This document shows, one piece after another, positions 38,527-47,508 of a DNA stretch of 64,000 nt. The position numbers were made by a program, and so were the translations under genes. Origin of the DNA: Azospirillum brasilense (GTDB taxonomy: Bacteria; Pseudomonadota; Alphaproteobacteria; Azospirillales; Azospirillaceae); NCBI RefSeq assembly GCF_001315015.1, contig NZ_CP012914.1:2104501-2168500 (forward strand), in the 5' to 3' direction. Numbering within the stretch: the stretch's first letter is position 1; every line of letters starts with the position of its first letter. Below the pieces are notes generated by a model that ran no database searches, had not been told where the DNA came from, and was given only the letters and a program-made list of their open reading frames with translations.

Positions 38527-38868
38527 ATGAGCGACGTCACCATCTACCACAACCCGCGCTGCACCAAGTCGCGCCAGACGCTGGAGCTTCTGAGGTCCAG
38601 GGGCGTCGAGCCCACCATCGTGGAGTATCTGAAGACCCCGCCCGGCCCGGCCGAGCTGAAGGCCATCCTGGCCAAGCTGGGCAAGGGCCCGCGCGACATC
38701 CTGCGCGCCAAGGAGGCGGCGGAGGCCGGGATCGCCAAGGATCTCGACGACGACGCCCTGATCGACGCATTGTCCGCCAACCCCGCCGCCATCGAGCGGC
38801 CCATCGTCGTCACGGGCGACAAGGCCCGCGTGGGCCGTCCGCCGGAAAGCGTTCTGGAGATCCTGTAA
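38527..38868 (+). CDS. arsC: ArsC-family arsenate reductase (glutaredoxin type)
   Basis: A 113-residue protein of the ArsC/Spx fold. It has the catalytic Cys12 in YHNPRCTKSRQTLELL and the arsenate-binding Arg region ERPIVVTGDKARVGRPPE. It would reduce arsenate to arsenite with glutathione and glutaredoxin. Length is slightly short of E. coli ArsC (141), like many chromosomal relatives. Its stop is directly followed by the GTG of prmB with no gap, so they share a transcript. No arsB or arsR is nearby, so a role outside arsenic cannot be excluded. Confidence 0.85.
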   Translation: MSDVTIYHNPRCTKSRQTLELLRSRGVEPTIVEYLKTPPGPAELKAILAKLGKGPRDILRAKEAAEAGIAKDLDDDALIDALSANPAAIERPIVVTGDKARVGRPPESVLEIL

Positions 38869-39810
38869 GTGACCAAGCCCTCCCTGGACCTCACCCCCGC
38901 CGACGCGGCGACCGAGCTGCGCACCGTCCGCGACCTGATCCGCTACGGCGTCAGCCGCTTCAACGAGGCCGACCTGGATTACGGCCACGGCACCACCAAC
39001 GCCCATGACGAGGCGGTGTTCATGGTGCTGGAAGGGCTGAGCCTGCCCATCGACCAGCTCGACCCCTATGTGGACGCCCGGCTGACCCTGGCGGAGCGCC
39101 GCAAGGTCGCCGACCTGCTGCACGCCCGCGTGGAGACGCGCAAGCCGGCCTCCTACCTGCTGAACAAGGCCTACATCCAGGGCATCCCCTTCTATGTGGA
39201 CGAGCGGGTGATCGTCCCGCGCTCCTACATCGGAGAAATCCTGTTCTCCGACCTGATCGGCGGCGACGACTTCACGCTGGTGGAGGACCCGACGGAGGTC
39301 GAGCGGGTTCTCGACCTGTGCACCGGCTCGGGCTGCCTCGCCATCCTGGCCGCGCAGATTTTCCCGGAGGCCCAGGTGGACGCGGTGGACCTGTCCGCCG
39401 ACGCGCTGGAGGTGGCCAAGCGCAACGTCGCCGACAGCGGGTTCGAGGACCGCATCACCCTGCACCACGGCGACCTGTTCGCACCGCTGAAGAACCGCAA
39501 GTACGACGTCATCATCACCAACCCGCCCTATGTGGACGCCGAGGCGATGGCCGCCCTGCCGCCGGAGTTCCGCCACGAGCCGCAGATGGCCCTGGCGTCG
39601 GGCGAGGACGGGCTGGACATCGTGCGCCGCATCCTCAAGGAGGCGCCCAAGCACCTGACGCCGGAAGGCGGCCTGCTCTGCGAGTTCGGCACGGGCCGCG
39701 AGATCCTGGAGGCCGAATATCCGGACCTCGACTTCTTCTGGGTCGAGACCGCCAACAGCTTCGGCGAGGTCTTCTGGCTGACCCGCGACCAGCTGAAGCC
39801 GGGCAAGTAA
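38869..39810 (+). CDS. prmB: 50S ribosomal protein L3 glutamine methyltransferase
   Basis: A 313-residue SAM-dependent methyltransferase that methylates the GGQ-like glutamine of protein L3. It has the N-terminal helical domain, motif I VLDLCTGSGCLAILAAQIFP, and the catalytic NPPY in ITNPPYVDAEAM. The LLNKAYIQGIPFYVDERVIVPRS stretch is typical of PrmB rather than PrmC. The GTG start lies immediately after the arsC stop. Confidence 0.92.
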   Translation: MTKPSLDLTPADAATELRTVRDLIRYGVSRFNEADLDYGHGTTNAHDEAVFMVLEGLSLPIDQLDPYVDARLTLAERRKVADLLHARVETRKPASYLLNKAYIQGIPFYVDERVIVPRSYIGEILFSDLIGGDDFTLVEDPTEVERVLDLCTGSGCLAILAAQIFPEAQVDAVDLSADALEVAKRNVADSGFEDRITLHHGDLFAPLKNRKYDVIITNPPYVDAEAMAALPPEFRHEPQMALASGEDGLDIVRRILKEAPKHLTPEGGLLCEFGTGREILEAEYPDLDFFWVETANSFGEVFWLTRDQLKPGK

Positions 39811-39833
39811 CCGGACCGCCGATCAGACCGGGC

Positions 39834-40424
39834 TCAGACCGGGCGCCGGAGCAGCACGCTTCCCCCCTGGTGCGGCAACCGCTCGTGCCAGGGGATGTCG
39901 GCGCGACCGATCTCGGCGAAGCCCTCTTTGGCATAGAGTTGGCGGGCGTCGGCGTTGTCGGCCCAGACATGCAGAGTCACCCGGTCGAACCGGCCGCGGC
40001 GCGCCCGTTCATAGACCCAGGCGAGAAGCTGGGAGGCGATGCCGCGGCGGCGCCACGCCGGATCGATGGCCAGCGCCGACAGGAAGTAGCTGCCCCAGTC
40101 GTGCACTCGGTTGAAATCTTCCATGTGGGCCAGCCGGTCGGGGGGCAGCCCGCTGTAATCCTGGGTCTTGATCCAATCCACGGGGTAGGCGTGGGCGACT
40201 CCGACGATGCGCCCCGCCACCTCCGCCACGCCCGAATGGCGGTGGGAAAAGGAGCCCGACGTGCCCACGAGCCCCGGCACCAGCATCTCCGCCGCCGTCT
40301 GGCCGGGCACCAGCCCGTCGAGCAGGAACTCGTAGATGCCGCCGCCGGCCATGTCGATGAGCCGCGCCAAATCCGGCGCGTCGTCCGGCTCGGCCGGGCG
40401 GATGTGGATGCCGTTGTCGTTCAT
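39834..40424 (-). CDS. GNAT-family N-acetyltransferase
   Basis: A 196-residue GNAT protein with IHIRPAEPDDAPDLARLIDMAGGG at the start, the acetyl-CoA binding loop in LAIDPAWRRRGIASQLLAWVYERAR and the beta-bulge region VTLHVWADNADARQLYAKEGF. The substrate is unknown. The start at the ATG at 40424 fits the fold; a GGAGAGGG palindrome lies just upstream. It is convergent with prmB. Confidence 0.85.
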   Translation of the reverse strand: MNDNGIHIRPAEPDDAPDLARLIDMAGGGIYEFLLDGLVPGQTAAEMLVPGLVGTSGSFSHRHSGVAEVAGRIVGVAHAYPVDWIKTQDYSGLPPDRLAHMEDFNRVHDWGSYFLSALAIDPAWRRRGIASQLLAWVYERARRGRFDRVTLHVWADNADARQLYAKEGFAEIGRADIPWHERLPHQGGSVLLRRPV

Positions 40425-40451
40425 GGCTTCGCGTGTCCTGTTGAAAGCGTG

Positions 40452-40481
40452 ATTCCCCTCTCCAAGGGCAGGAGAGGGAAT
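40452..40481. repeat. GGAGAGGG-type palindrome
   Basis: ATTCCC(C)TCTCC and GGAGAGGGAAT flank a 7-nt loop between the GNAT gene and the promoter of the ACT-domain gene. It belongs to the same C/T-G/A arm family as the elements at 13.7 and 18.9 kb. Confidence 0.55.
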
Positions 40482-40493
40482 GTCCCGACTCCA

Positions 40494-40522
40494 TTGACCG
40501 TGGTCGCCCATCGCCCTATCCT
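40494..40522 (+). promoter_or_regulatory. sigma-70 type promoter of the ACT-domain gene
   Basis: TTGACC (40494-40499) and TATCCT (40517-40522) are separated by exactly 17 bp. The expected start point (40528-40530) coincides with the ATG of the short leader ORF, so the transcript would be leaderless. Confidence 0.6.
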
Positions 40523-40529
40523 GACACCC

Positions 40530-40586
40530 ATGATGGACCGTTACCTTACCCTGGGTCTGCGAATTAGCAGCCCGGTTCTCGCGTGA
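40530..40586 (+). CDS. candidate leaderless leader peptide (18 aa)
   Basis: An 18-codon ORF reading MMDRYLTLGLRISSPVLA, with four Leu, one Ile and one Val. It begins at the predicted transcript start, has no ribosome site, and its codons run through both arms of an alternative hairpin pair (40551-40575 and 40571-40595). Leaderless leader peptides are known in alphaproteobacterial trp attenuators. It is too short for any proof by homology here. Confidence 0.4.
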   Translation: MMDRYLTLGLRISSPVLA

Positions 40587-40599
40587 GAGCCGGGGTTTT
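40551..40599 (+). terminator. attenuator-like alternative hairpins
   Basis: The terminator arm CCCGGTTCTC (40571-40580) pairs with GAGAGCCGGG (40585-40594, one G-T) and is followed by GTTTTC. An alternative hairpin uses CTGGG-T-CTGC (40551-40560) with GCAGCCCGG (40567-40575), so the two share CCCGG and exclude each other. A third small stem TGCAGG/CCTGCA follows at 40608-40625. Confidence 0.5.
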
Positions 40600-40658
40600 C
40601 GCACGTCTGCAGGTCTGACCCTGCACTCATCGACTCAAGACCAAGGTAAGAGCGACCC

Positions 40659-40997
40659 ATGTCCACCGTCACGTTGTCCACCGTCACGCTGGCGGCGCCC
40701 GCCGCCGAATCCCGTCCGACCGATCCGAACCGTCTCGTCCGCTTCGCCGTGCAGGCCGATGCCGATCCCGGCACCCTGCCCCGCGTGCTGGAGCTGTTCG
40801 CCAAGCGCGGCCTCGTCCCGCTGTCGCTGAACAGCCGCCTGCTGGGCGAGACGCTGACCATGGAGGTCGAAATGACCGGCATGGTCGCCGCGGAGTCGAA
40901 CCATGTCGGCAACTGCCTGCGCCAGATCCCGATGGTCCTGGCGGTCGCCGTGACCGAACGGACCCTGCCGCTCGACCTGCCCGCCGCCGCCGAGTGA
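40659..40997 (+). CDS. ACT-domain protein (IlvM/IlvH-like)
   Basis: A 112-residue protein whose core (VRFAVQADADPGTLPRVLELFAKRGLVPLSLNSRLLGETLTMEVEMTG, then HVGNCLRQIPMVLAVAV) has the ACT-domain pattern of beta-alpha-beta-beta-alpha-beta, closest by eye to acetolactate synthase small subunits of the short IlvM type. Such a subunit would bind branched-chain amino acids. No acetolactate synthase large subunit is nearby. The N-terminal 20 residues look like a spacer (STVTLSTVTLAAPAAESR). An attenuator-like leader precedes it. Confidence 0.75.
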   Translation: MSTVTLSTVTLAAPAAESRPTDPNRLVRFAVQADADPGTLPRVLELFAKRGLVPLSLNSRLLGETLTMEVEMTGMVAAESNHVGNCLRQIPMVLAVAVTERTLPLDLPAAAE

Positions 40998-41018
40998 CGG
41001 CGACGGCAGGCCTGCCAT

Positions 41019-41927
41019 TCAGTCGTTGGCCGTCTTCGTGACGTCGGCCGTCTTCGCGGTTTGCGACGAGGACGGCACGTCCGAAGCGGGGACGACCGTC
41101 TCCTCCGCCGGCGTCTCCTCCGTCTCCTTCATCAGCAGGGCGGCCTGTTGCAGCTTGCGGAACTGCGCCACCGAGAAGGGCAGGCTCGCCAGATAGGCCA
41201 GCCCGAGGAAGGCCAGCGTCCACCAGGGCTGGCTGACCAGCGAGGCGGCGAGCAGGCCGACGCCGACCAGACCCGGCACCACATACTGGGTCGGCACCCG
41301 CATGCCCTTGAAGGAGAAGGTGGGCAGCGTGCTGACCATCAGCCCGCCCATCGCCAGCGTCCAGGGCACGACGACGGCCGGGTGGCCGGCGATGTCCGGC
41401 CCGGCTTCGAAGCCGATGACCATGGGAAGGATGGCCAGGCCGGCGCCCGCCGGAGCGGGAACGCCGGTGAAGTAGTTGAAGGCCCAGGGCGGCAGGTCGA
41501 CGTCCAGGCGGGAGTTGAAGCGGGCCAGCCGCAGCGCCGCGCAGACCGCGTAGGCCATGGCGGCGATCCAGCCCAGGCTGCCGGCGCCGTTCAGCGCCCA
41601 CAGATACATCATGAAGGCGGGGGCCACACCGAAGCTGATGACGTCGGACAGGCTGTCCAGCTCCGCGCCGAACTTGCTCTGCCCGTTCAGCAGACGGGCG
41701 ATCCGCCCGTCCAGCGCGTCGAAGATCGCCGCGATGACGATGCAGACGACCGCCTGCTCCCACCGCTCGTGCATGGCGAAGCGGATGGCCGTCAGGCCGG
41801 AGCACAGCGCCAGCACCGTCAGCACGTTGGGCAGAAGATGGTTGATCGACAACCCCTTCAGCCGCGGATGCGGACGGCGCGCCCGGCGCTTGCGGAACAC
41901 TGCCGGCTTGAAGACCGGTCGCTTCAT
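41019..41927 (-). CDS. pssA: CDP-diacylglycerol-serine O-phosphatidyltransferase
   Basis: A 302-residue inner-membrane enzyme that makes phosphatidylserine from CDP-diacylglycerol and serine. The CDP-alcohol phosphotransferase motif DG-x2-AR-x8-G-x3-D-x3-D is seen in [32 protein letters not shown]. There are about eight hydrophobic segments, a basic N-terminus and an extra low-complexity Thr/Ser/Glu tail (last 45 residues). Its ATG overlaps the psd stop (ATGA), so the two genes are coupled. Confidence 0.93.
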   Translation of the reverse strand: MKRPVFKPAVFRKRRARRPHPRLKGLSINHLLPNVLTVLALCSGLTAIRFAMHERWEQAVVCIVIAAIFDALDGRIARLLNGQSKFGAELDSLSDVISFGVAPAFMMYLWALNGAGSLGWIAAMAYAVCAALRLARFNSRLDVDLPPWAFNYFTGVPAPAGAGLAILPMVIGFEAGPDIAGHPAVVVPWTLAMGGLMVSTLPTFSFKGMRVPTQYVVPGLVGVGLLAASLVSQPWWTLAFLGLAYLASLPFSVAQFRKLQQAALLMKETEETPAEETVVPASDVPSSSQTAKTADVTKTAND

Positions 41928-42622
41928 CGGCGGACATCCCCCTGCCGTTGCGGTTCGGTGGCGGTCAGGTCGGCCAGCACGGTCTCGCCGCCGATCGCCG
42001 TCTGCCCGACGCAGACCAGCGGAACCACGCCGTCCGGCAGATAGACGTCGGTGCGGCTGCCGAATCGGATCAGGCCGAACCGCTCGCCCGCCTTGACCTC
42101 CTGGCCGGCCTTCACCCAGTAGAGGATGCGGCGGGCGACGAGGCCGGCGATCTGCACATAGGCAATCTCGCGCCCGTCGGGAAGACGGTGGCGGAAGGCG
42201 GCGCGCTCGTTCTCCTCGCTGGCCTTGTCCAGCGCGGCGTTCACGAAGGTGCCCTTGTGATACTCCGCCGCGACCACCGTGCCGTCCGCCGGCACGCGGT
42301 TGACGTGCACGTTGAAGACGTTGAGGAAGATGCTGACGCGGGTCAGCGGCTTGTCGCCCATGCCCAGCTCCGGCGGCGGAACCGCGGGAACGATCATGGT
42401 CACGCGCCCGTCGGCGGGGCTGACCAGCAGGCCGGGGCGCGTCGGCGTCACGCGATCGGGATCGCGGAAGAAATACACGCACCACAGGGTGAGCACGAGA
42501 CCCAGCCAGCCCAGCGGCTTCGCCACGGCAAGCCCGAGAATCAGGGAGACCACGGCGAAGGCGGCAATGAAGGGCCAGCCGGCGCGGTGGATCGGAACGA
42601 CTACGGTATTGAGGGCGGACAT
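41924..42622 (-). CDS. psd: phosphatidylserine decarboxylase, short (type II) form
   Basis: A 232-residue enzyme that converts phosphatidylserine to phosphatidylethanolamine. It has two N-terminal hydrophobic segments, [21 protein letters not shown], and the self-cleavage Gly-Ser in [14 protein letters not shown], which yields the pyruvoyl cofactor. The compact length is that of alphaproteobacterial Psd. It is the first gene of the psd-pssA pair; the product of the downstream gene is its substrate supplier. Confidence 0.94.
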   Translation of the reverse strand: MSALNTVVVPIHRAGWPFIAAFAVVSLILGLAVAKPLGWLGLVLTLWCVYFFRDPDRVTPTRPGLLVSPADGRVTMIVPAVPPPELGMGDKPLTRVSIFLNVFNVHVNRVPADGTVVAAEYHKGTFVNAALDKASEENERAAFRHRLPDGREIAYVQIAGLVARRILYWVKAGQEVKAGERFGLIRFGSRTDVYLPDGVVPLVCVGQTAIGGETVLADLTATEPQRQGDVRR

Positions 42623-42749
42623 CGCCGGTTACTTCAGCCTCGGATCGTTGGAGCGGCGCATTCTAGACAGCATCCCCCGCCCTTTACAGAATTTTAGCAG
42701 GGAAGGTGGAGAGTGACGCCACCGACACCACAGGAATGAGCGAGCCCCC

Positions 42750-43214
42750 GTGTCCGTTCCCGCCGCCCGCCTTCAGGCCATGCCGTCGCTCGCGCAGGTC
42801 TCGCAGACCGCCCTGCCCTTCAGCCCCGACACCTTCGTGATGACTCCCGAAGGCGTGCTGGGCATCGCCCAGCCGCCGCGACCGGCGCGGCTGCACTTCA
42901 TGGCCGACGGACTGCCCTTCAGCATCGCCGTGGGGTTCGACGGGGAAAAGTCGCGCTCGCAGGTGTGGGCGGAGATCGGCCACATCCCCTACACCGCCCA
43001 GTCGCCGGAGCGGCGGCGCCAGCTCCTGGCGATCCTGCGCGGCATCCAGGACCGCCGGGGCACCCGCTTCCTCGTCCAGGAGGGCCAGAAGATCCTGCTG
43101 TTCTCCGAGGCGGAGTTCGAGGGGCAGGCGACGCCGGAGGATCTGATCCACCAGACGGTGGTCGCGCTCCAGCAGGCGCGCCCCTTCCTGCGCCTGCTCG
43201 CTCCTTACCTGTAA
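42750..43214 (+). CDS. hypothetical protein, YbjN/chaperone-like fold
   Basis: A 154-residue soluble protein with alternating strands and helices (ARLHFMADGLPFSIAVGFDGEKSRSQVWAEIGHIPYTAQSPERRRQLLAILRGI, then RFLVQEGQKILLFSEAEFEG and a C-terminal helix). The order is reminiscent of small CesT/YbjN-type proteins, but I would not assign it. It starts with GTG; AGGAA lies about 15 bases upstream. It is divergent from psd and convergent with the LysM gene. Confidence 0.65.
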   Translation: MSVPAARLQAMPSLAQVSQTALPFSPDTFVMTPEGVLGIAQPPRPARLHFMADGLPFSIAVGFDGEKSRSQVWAEIGHIPYTAQSPERRRQLLAILRGIQDRRGTRFLVQEGQKILLFSEAEFEGQATPEDLIHQTVVALQQARPFLRLLAPYL

Positions 43215-43232
43215 AGTCAGTTCGAGACCGGC

Positions 43233-44309
43233 CTAATTTGAGACCGGCAGGGCGAAGATCTGACCGGGATAAATCAGGTCCGGGTCGCGGATCTGGCCGC
43301 GGTTGGCCTCGTAGATCAGCGTGTACTGCACGCCGTGCCCGTAGGTGGAGCGGGCGATCCGCCACAGGCTGTTGCCGGGCTGGACGACCATCGACCGGCC
43401 GTCCGGCAGGTTGGCCGGAACCTCCGACACCTGAACCGGCAGCTCGACGCGGGCAGTGACCTTGCCCGAGTCGGTCACCTGATCGGCGCGCAGCGTGTAG
43501 ACGCCCGGCGGCACGGCGCGCTCCGGGCGAAGGCGCCATTGGCCGTTCGGGTCGGTGTGGGCGCTGCCGACCAGAAGATTGTCGAGATAGAGCTGCACGG
43601 CGCTTCCCGGCTGCGCCCGGCCGCCCATGGCGACCTGCCCCGAGGCGTCGTAATCCATGCTTTCCAGCGACACCCCGCCCGGCGGCGGCGGGGCCGCCAC
43701 GCCGCGGGTCGCGGCGGCCGGCGGCCCCTTCGGAGCCTGCAGGATCGTGCTCCCCAGCCCATCGCGCGGCATGGCGACGGCCAGAGGGCCGGCCAGCGGA
43801 CCGGTGGGCGCTTCCGAAGACGCCCCACCGGTGGCCGGCGGCGGATCGGGCACCACGACCACCACGACGCGCTCCGACGGCGTCGGCTCGGCGGCGGGGG
43901 TCGCCTTTTCCGACAGGCTCAGTTCGCGGGCGCCGGGAGCCAGGGGCTGGTCGGGAAGGAGGACCCATTCGCCGCGCGCGTCGGCGTTGACGGAGCCGAG
44001 CGCGCGTTCCCCGTCATGGACGGTCACCGACGAGCCCGGTGTGGCGCGGCCGGCCATCACGGTGGCGCCGTCCGGCGCGACGCGCACGATGTCGAAGCGC
44101 GGGCCGGCGGGCTCCTCCGCCGACTTCGTCGGGGCGGGCGCGGTGGCCGGCGGCTTGGCCGGGGTCACGCTGCCCAGCGCGACGGTTGTTCCGGACCCGA
44201 CCGTTCCGGCGCGGGTGCCCGGCGTGGACGCCGGATCGATGACCACATACGCGACAGCGGCAGCGGCGATCACCGCCGCCGCACCGCCGAACAGGAGAGC
44301 TTGCTTCAC
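43233..44309 (-). CDS. LysM-domain envelope protein
   Basis: A 358-residue protein with an N-terminal signal anchor (LLFGGAAAVIAAAAVAYVVI) and a long Pro/Ala/Gly-rich body with two short Ig-like repeats (ATVMAGRATPGSSVTVHDGERALGSVNADARGEWVLLPDQPLAPG and VAMGGRAQPGSAVQLYLDNLLVGSAHTDPNGQWRLRPERAVPPG). A C-terminal LysM domain (VVQPGNSLWRIARSTYG...ANRGQIRDPDLIYPGQIFALP) would bind peptidoglycan. Relatives are often called nucleoid-associated or cell-wall LysM proteins without known function. Confidence 0.85.
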   Translation of the reverse strand: MKQALLFGGAAAVIAAAAVAYVVIDPASTPGTRAGTVGSGTTVALGSVTPAKPPATAPAPTKSAEEPAGPRFDIVRVAPDGATVMAGRATPGSSVTVHDGERALGSVNADARGEWVLLPDQPLAPGARELSLSEKATPAAEPTPSERVVVVVVPDPPPATGGASSEAPTGPLAGPLAVAMPRDGLGSTILQAPKGPPAAATRGVAAPPPPGGVSLESMDYDASGQVAMGGRAQPGSAVQLYLDNLLVGSAHTDPNGQWRLRPERAVPPGVYTLRADQVTDSGKVTARVELPVQVSEVPANLPDGRSMVVQPGNSLWRIARSTYGHGVQYTLIYEANRGQIRDPDLIYPGQIFALPVSN

Positions 44310-44463
44310 CGGAGCACCGCCGCATCATTGCCGGCGGACACGCCGGCTTGCGGCAGGATAGCAGATTGCGGCGGTGGAACTGAACACCGCCGATGGAGCA
44401 GACGCATAGCCGCATCGGGACCGGCCCACCGCCTTCGCGCCGCCGGAAGGGAGTTTTCCCCGC

Positions 44464-44688
44464 TCACTTCTCCAACTTGGCGACCGTCTCGGAATGGCGG
44501 CCGGAGGACAGGTCGCCCGAGGACATGTCGGCCGCGGAGACACTGGTTTCCGTAGCCCGAACCGCCGTGGCGCCGCCCGCGTTCGCCTTGCCCCCGCCGG
44601 TCAGGAAGCCGATCCCGCCACCGAAACCGAGGAACAGAAACGTGGCCACCGAAATGGCGGCCAGAGCGTTGACGACGCGCGAATCCAT
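44464..44688 (-). CDS. small membrane-anchored hypothetical protein
   Basis: A 74-residue protein with one hydrophobic Gly-rich segment (ALAAISVATFLFLGFGGGIGFL) and a polar Ser/Ala/Glu tail. There is no recognised family. A plausible GGGAGG ribosome site lies just upstream of the ATG. It lies 154 bp upstream of the LysM gene on the same strand, and the gap holds nothing I can name. Confidence 0.55.
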   Translation of the reverse strand: MDSRVVNALAAISVATFLFLGFGGGIGFLTGGGKANAGGATAVRATETSVSAADMSSGDLSSGRHSETVAKLEK

Positions 44689-44830
44689 AATGATCCCTCC
44701 CGATGGGCTGAAGTCCGATGTCCGGGTAGACGCCGCCCCGGCTTTGCTATTCCCTTGCTTTAGGTGACCCCGCCGGACGCACCGGAACAGTCACCGGAAC
44801 GTGTACCCAACCGGCGAGAAAGGGTGAGCG

Positions 44831-45415
44831 ATGAAAGCCCTGAATTCCGTCTGCGTCTATTGCGGCTCATCCAGCCGCGTCGCCGCTGTCCACAAGGAGG
44901 CCGCCCATATGTTGGGCGACGGACTCGCCCGGCGGGGCATCCAGCTCGTCTACGGCGGCGGGCGGGTCGGGCTGATGGGAATCGCCGCCGACGCCGCGCT
45001 CGCCGCCGGGGGGCAGGTCGTCGGCATCATCCCGGAACACATCCAGTCCGCCGAGATCGAGCACACCGGCCTGACCGAACTGCACGTCGTCGACAGCATG
45101 CACACCCGCAAGCGGATGATGGTGGACCGGGCCGACGCCTTCGTGGTGCTGCCGGGCGGCCTCGGCACACTCGACGAGGCGTTCGAGATCCTCACCTGGA
45201 AACAGCTCGGCCTGCACGACAAGCCGGTGGTGATCGCGGATGTGGACGGCTACTGGCGCCCCCTGCTCGGCCTGATCGAGCACACGGTGGCGCAGGGTTT
45301 TACCCAGCCGGCACACCGCGCGCTGTACACCGTCGTCGATGACGTGGACGACGTGTTTGCCGCGCTGGCCTATGAACCGGAGCCCACGCTGAAGATTCCC
45401 ACACAAAAGCTCTGA
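44831..45415 (+). CDS. LOG-family phosphoribohydrolase (TIGR00730 type)
   Basis: A 194-residue Rossmann-like protein with VCVYCGSSSRV at the start, YGGGRVGLMG, and the signature PGGLGTLDE followed by TWKQLGLHDKPVVI. LOG enzymes release free cytokinin bases from nucleotide forms; bacterial members may act on other nucleotide 5'-monophosphates. In a plant-associated bacterium a cytokinin role would be of interest but is not shown. It stands alone, 240 bp before icd. Confidence 0.9.
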   Translation: MKALNSVCVYCGSSSRVAAVHKEAAHMLGDGLARRGIQLVYGGGRVGLMGIAADAALAAGGQVVGIIPEHIQSAEIEHTGLTELHVVDSMHTRKRMMVDRADAFVVLPGGLGTLDEAFEILTWKQLGLHDKPVVIADVDGYWRPLLGLIEHTVAQGFTQPAHRALYTVVDDVDDVFAALAYEPEPTLKIPTQKL

Positions 45416-45655
45416 AAAGGCCAAGTGGTAGGACCAGATCGCGCAAATTGCGCCGTTTTCAGCGCGATATCGTCTGTTTTGATGCCCCGCGGTCCTTTCT
45501 TTCGGCAGTGCCCCGGTGCTATATAACCGCCATCCGTTTCCGTCCGGGGAACCGGGGCCCGTCTTCGGATGGACGCCCCGGCCCGTGCCCTCGCACAGCG
45601 CGCCCGGCGTCCAAGCATAAGACAACCCCTACCCGTTCGGGGAGAACTCGCACCC

Positions 45656-46873
45656 ATGACGAAGATCAAGGTAGCCAATCCGGTCGTCGAACTCGACGGC
45701 GACGAGATGACGCGCATCATCTGGCAGTTCATCAAGGACAAGCTGATCCTGCCGTATCTCGACATCGACCTGAAATACTACGATCTCAGCGTCGAGAACC
45801 GCGACAAGACGGACGACCGGGTGACGGTCGAGTCGGCCAACGCGATCAAGCAGTACGGCGTCGGCGTCAAGTGCGCGACCATCACCCCGGACGAGGCGCG
45901 GGTGACGGAGTTCAATCTCAAGAAGATGTGGAAGTCGCCGAACGGCACGATCCGCAACATCCTGGGCGGCACCGTCTTCCGCGAGCCGATCGTCTGCTCC
46001 AACGTTCCGCGCTACGTTCCGGGCTGGACCAAGCCGATCATCATCGGCCGTCATGCCTTCGGCGACCAGTACAAGGCCACCGACTTCGTCGTTCCCGGCA
46101 AGGGCAAGCTGAGCATCCGGTGGGTGCCGGAAGGCGGCGGCGAGCCGATCGAGCACGAGGTGTACGACTTCCCCGCCTCCGGCGTCGCCATGGGCATGTA
46201 CAACCTGGACGAGTCGATCGAGGGCTTTGCCCACTCCAGCTTCATGTACGGCCTGGAGCGCGGCTACCCGGTCTACCTGTCCACCAAGAACACGATCCTC
46301 AAGGCCTATGACGGGCGCTTCAAGGACATCTTCCAGAAGGTGTTCGACGAGCATTACGCCGCCCAGTTCAAGGCCAAGGGCCTCGTCTACGAGCACCGCC
46401 TGATCGACGACATGGTCGCCTCGGCCCTGAAGTGGGAAGGCGGCTTCGTGTGGGCCTGCAAGAACTACGACGGCGACGTGCAGTCGGACATCGTGGCGCA
46501 GGGCTTCGGCTCGCTGGGCCTGATGACCTCGGTGCTGATCACGCCGGACGGCAAGACCGTCGAGGCGGAGGCCGCCCACGGCACGGTGACCCGCCACTAC
46601 CGCGAGCACCAGAAGGGCAAGGAGACCTCCACCAACCCGATCGCCTCGATCTACGCCTGGACGCAGGGCCTCGCCTACCGCGGCAAGTTCGACAACACGC
46701 CGGACGTCGTGAAGTTCGCCGAGACGCTGGAGCGCGTCTGCGTCGAGACCGTCGAGTCGGGCTTCATGACCAAGGATCTCGCGATCCTCATCGGTCCGGA
46801 TCAGCCGTGGCTGACCACCAAGCAGTTCCTCGACAAGCTGGACGAGAACCTGCAGAAGAAGATGGCCGCCTGA
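45656..46873 (+). CDS. icd: NADP-dependent isocitrate dehydrogenase, eukaryotic-like homodimeric form
   Basis: A 405-residue TCA-cycle enzyme that makes 2-oxoglutarate and [49 protein letters not shown] and GTVFREPI, together with the C-terminal [30 protein letters not shown], place it in the NADP-IDH type found in alphaproteobacteria and eukaryotes. GGAGA precedes the ATG. A second, different-type isocitrate dehydrogenase lies at 50.2-51.6 kb. It ends at a clear terminator. Confidence 0.95.
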   Translation: MTKIKVANPVVELDGDEMTRIIWQFIKDKLILPYLDIDLKYYDLSVENRDKTDDRVTVESANAIKQYGVGVKCATITPDEARVTEFNLKKMWKSPNGTIRNILGGTVFREPIVCSNVPRYVPGWTKPIIIGRHAFGDQYKATDFVVPGKGKLSIRWVPEGGGEPIEHEVYDFPASGVAMGMYNLDESIEGFAHSSFMYGLERGYPVYLSTKNTILKAYDGRFKDIFQKVFDEHYAAQFKAKGLVYEHRLIDDMVASALKWEGGFVWACKNYDGDVQSDIVAQGFGSLGLMTSVLITPDGKTVEAEAAHGTVTRHYREHQKGKETSTNPIASIYAWTQGLAYRGKFDNTPDVVKFAETLERVCVETVESGFMTKDLAILIGPDQPWLTTKQFLDKLDENLQKKMAA

Positions 46874-46948
46874 GCGTAACGCGCATTCCGCGTCAGGTGC
46901 GACGACGCGTCCCGGTCAAACGGGACGCCGGGTCGATGTAAGGTTGCG

Positions 46949-46976
46949 GCGGGGAGTTTCGGCTCCCCGCTTTTTT
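46949..46976 (+). terminator. intrinsic terminator of icd
   Basis: An 8-bp stem GCGGGGAG/CTCCCCGC with a 6-nt loop and a run of six T's at 46971-46976, about 75 bp after the icd stop. Confidence 0.93.
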
Positions 46977-47037
46977 CTTGCCCGCGCGGCCTTGATGGCG
47001 ACGTGGACCTGACAAACCGGAATTCGAGACTTTTCCC

Positions 47038-47418
47038 ATGGCCAAGGACATCTTCCGCATCGCCGTGATCGGCGCCGGCGAAACCGGAACGCCTCTGCTG
47101 ACGCAGCTTCTGGACGCTCCCTTCGTCGAGATCCTCGGCGTCGCCGACCTGGACGCCGAGGCGCCCGGCATGCGGCTCGCCCGTGAGCGCGGCGTCGCCA
47201 CCACGACCGATTTCATGGACCTCGCCCGGCTCGGCGAGGCGGTGGACGTGCTGATCGACGTGACCGGCGTGCCGAAGGTGCGCGAGGCGCTGCGCCAGCA
47301 CATGCAGGACAGCGGCAACAGTCACACGCTGATCGTCCACGAGATGGTGGTGCAGCTCATGCTGTCGCTGCTGAGCGGCCGTCTGGTGCAGTTGAAGCAC
47401 GAGGTCGAGGAGTACTGA
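47038..47418 (+). CDS. stand-alone NAD(P)-binding Rossmann protein
   Basis: A 126-residue protein with a dinucleotide-binding start (RIAVIGAGETGTPLLTQLLDAP), an acidic end of strand 2 (LGVADLDAE) and VDVLIDVTGVPKVREAL, as in the first half of Gfo/Idh-type oxidoreductases, but no catalytic domain follows. It ends with a charged helix. It may be a redox or NAD sensor or a subunit of something else. The catalytic half is not found downstream in any frame. It lies between icd and the ExoD gene. Confidence 0.7.
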   Translation: MAKDIFRIAVIGAGETGTPLLTQLLDAPFVEILGVADLDAEAPGMRLARERGVATTTDFMDLARLGEAVDVLIDVTGVPKVREALRQHMQDSGNSHTLIVHEMVVQLMLSLLSGRLVQLKHEVEEY

Positions 47419-47508
47419 CGCTCACGCCCTCTCCCACCCCCCTTTCCTGTGAGCCGCCGCGCCACCACATCCACGCGACGGTGATGGAACGGGGAGTTGG
47501 GACAGGTC

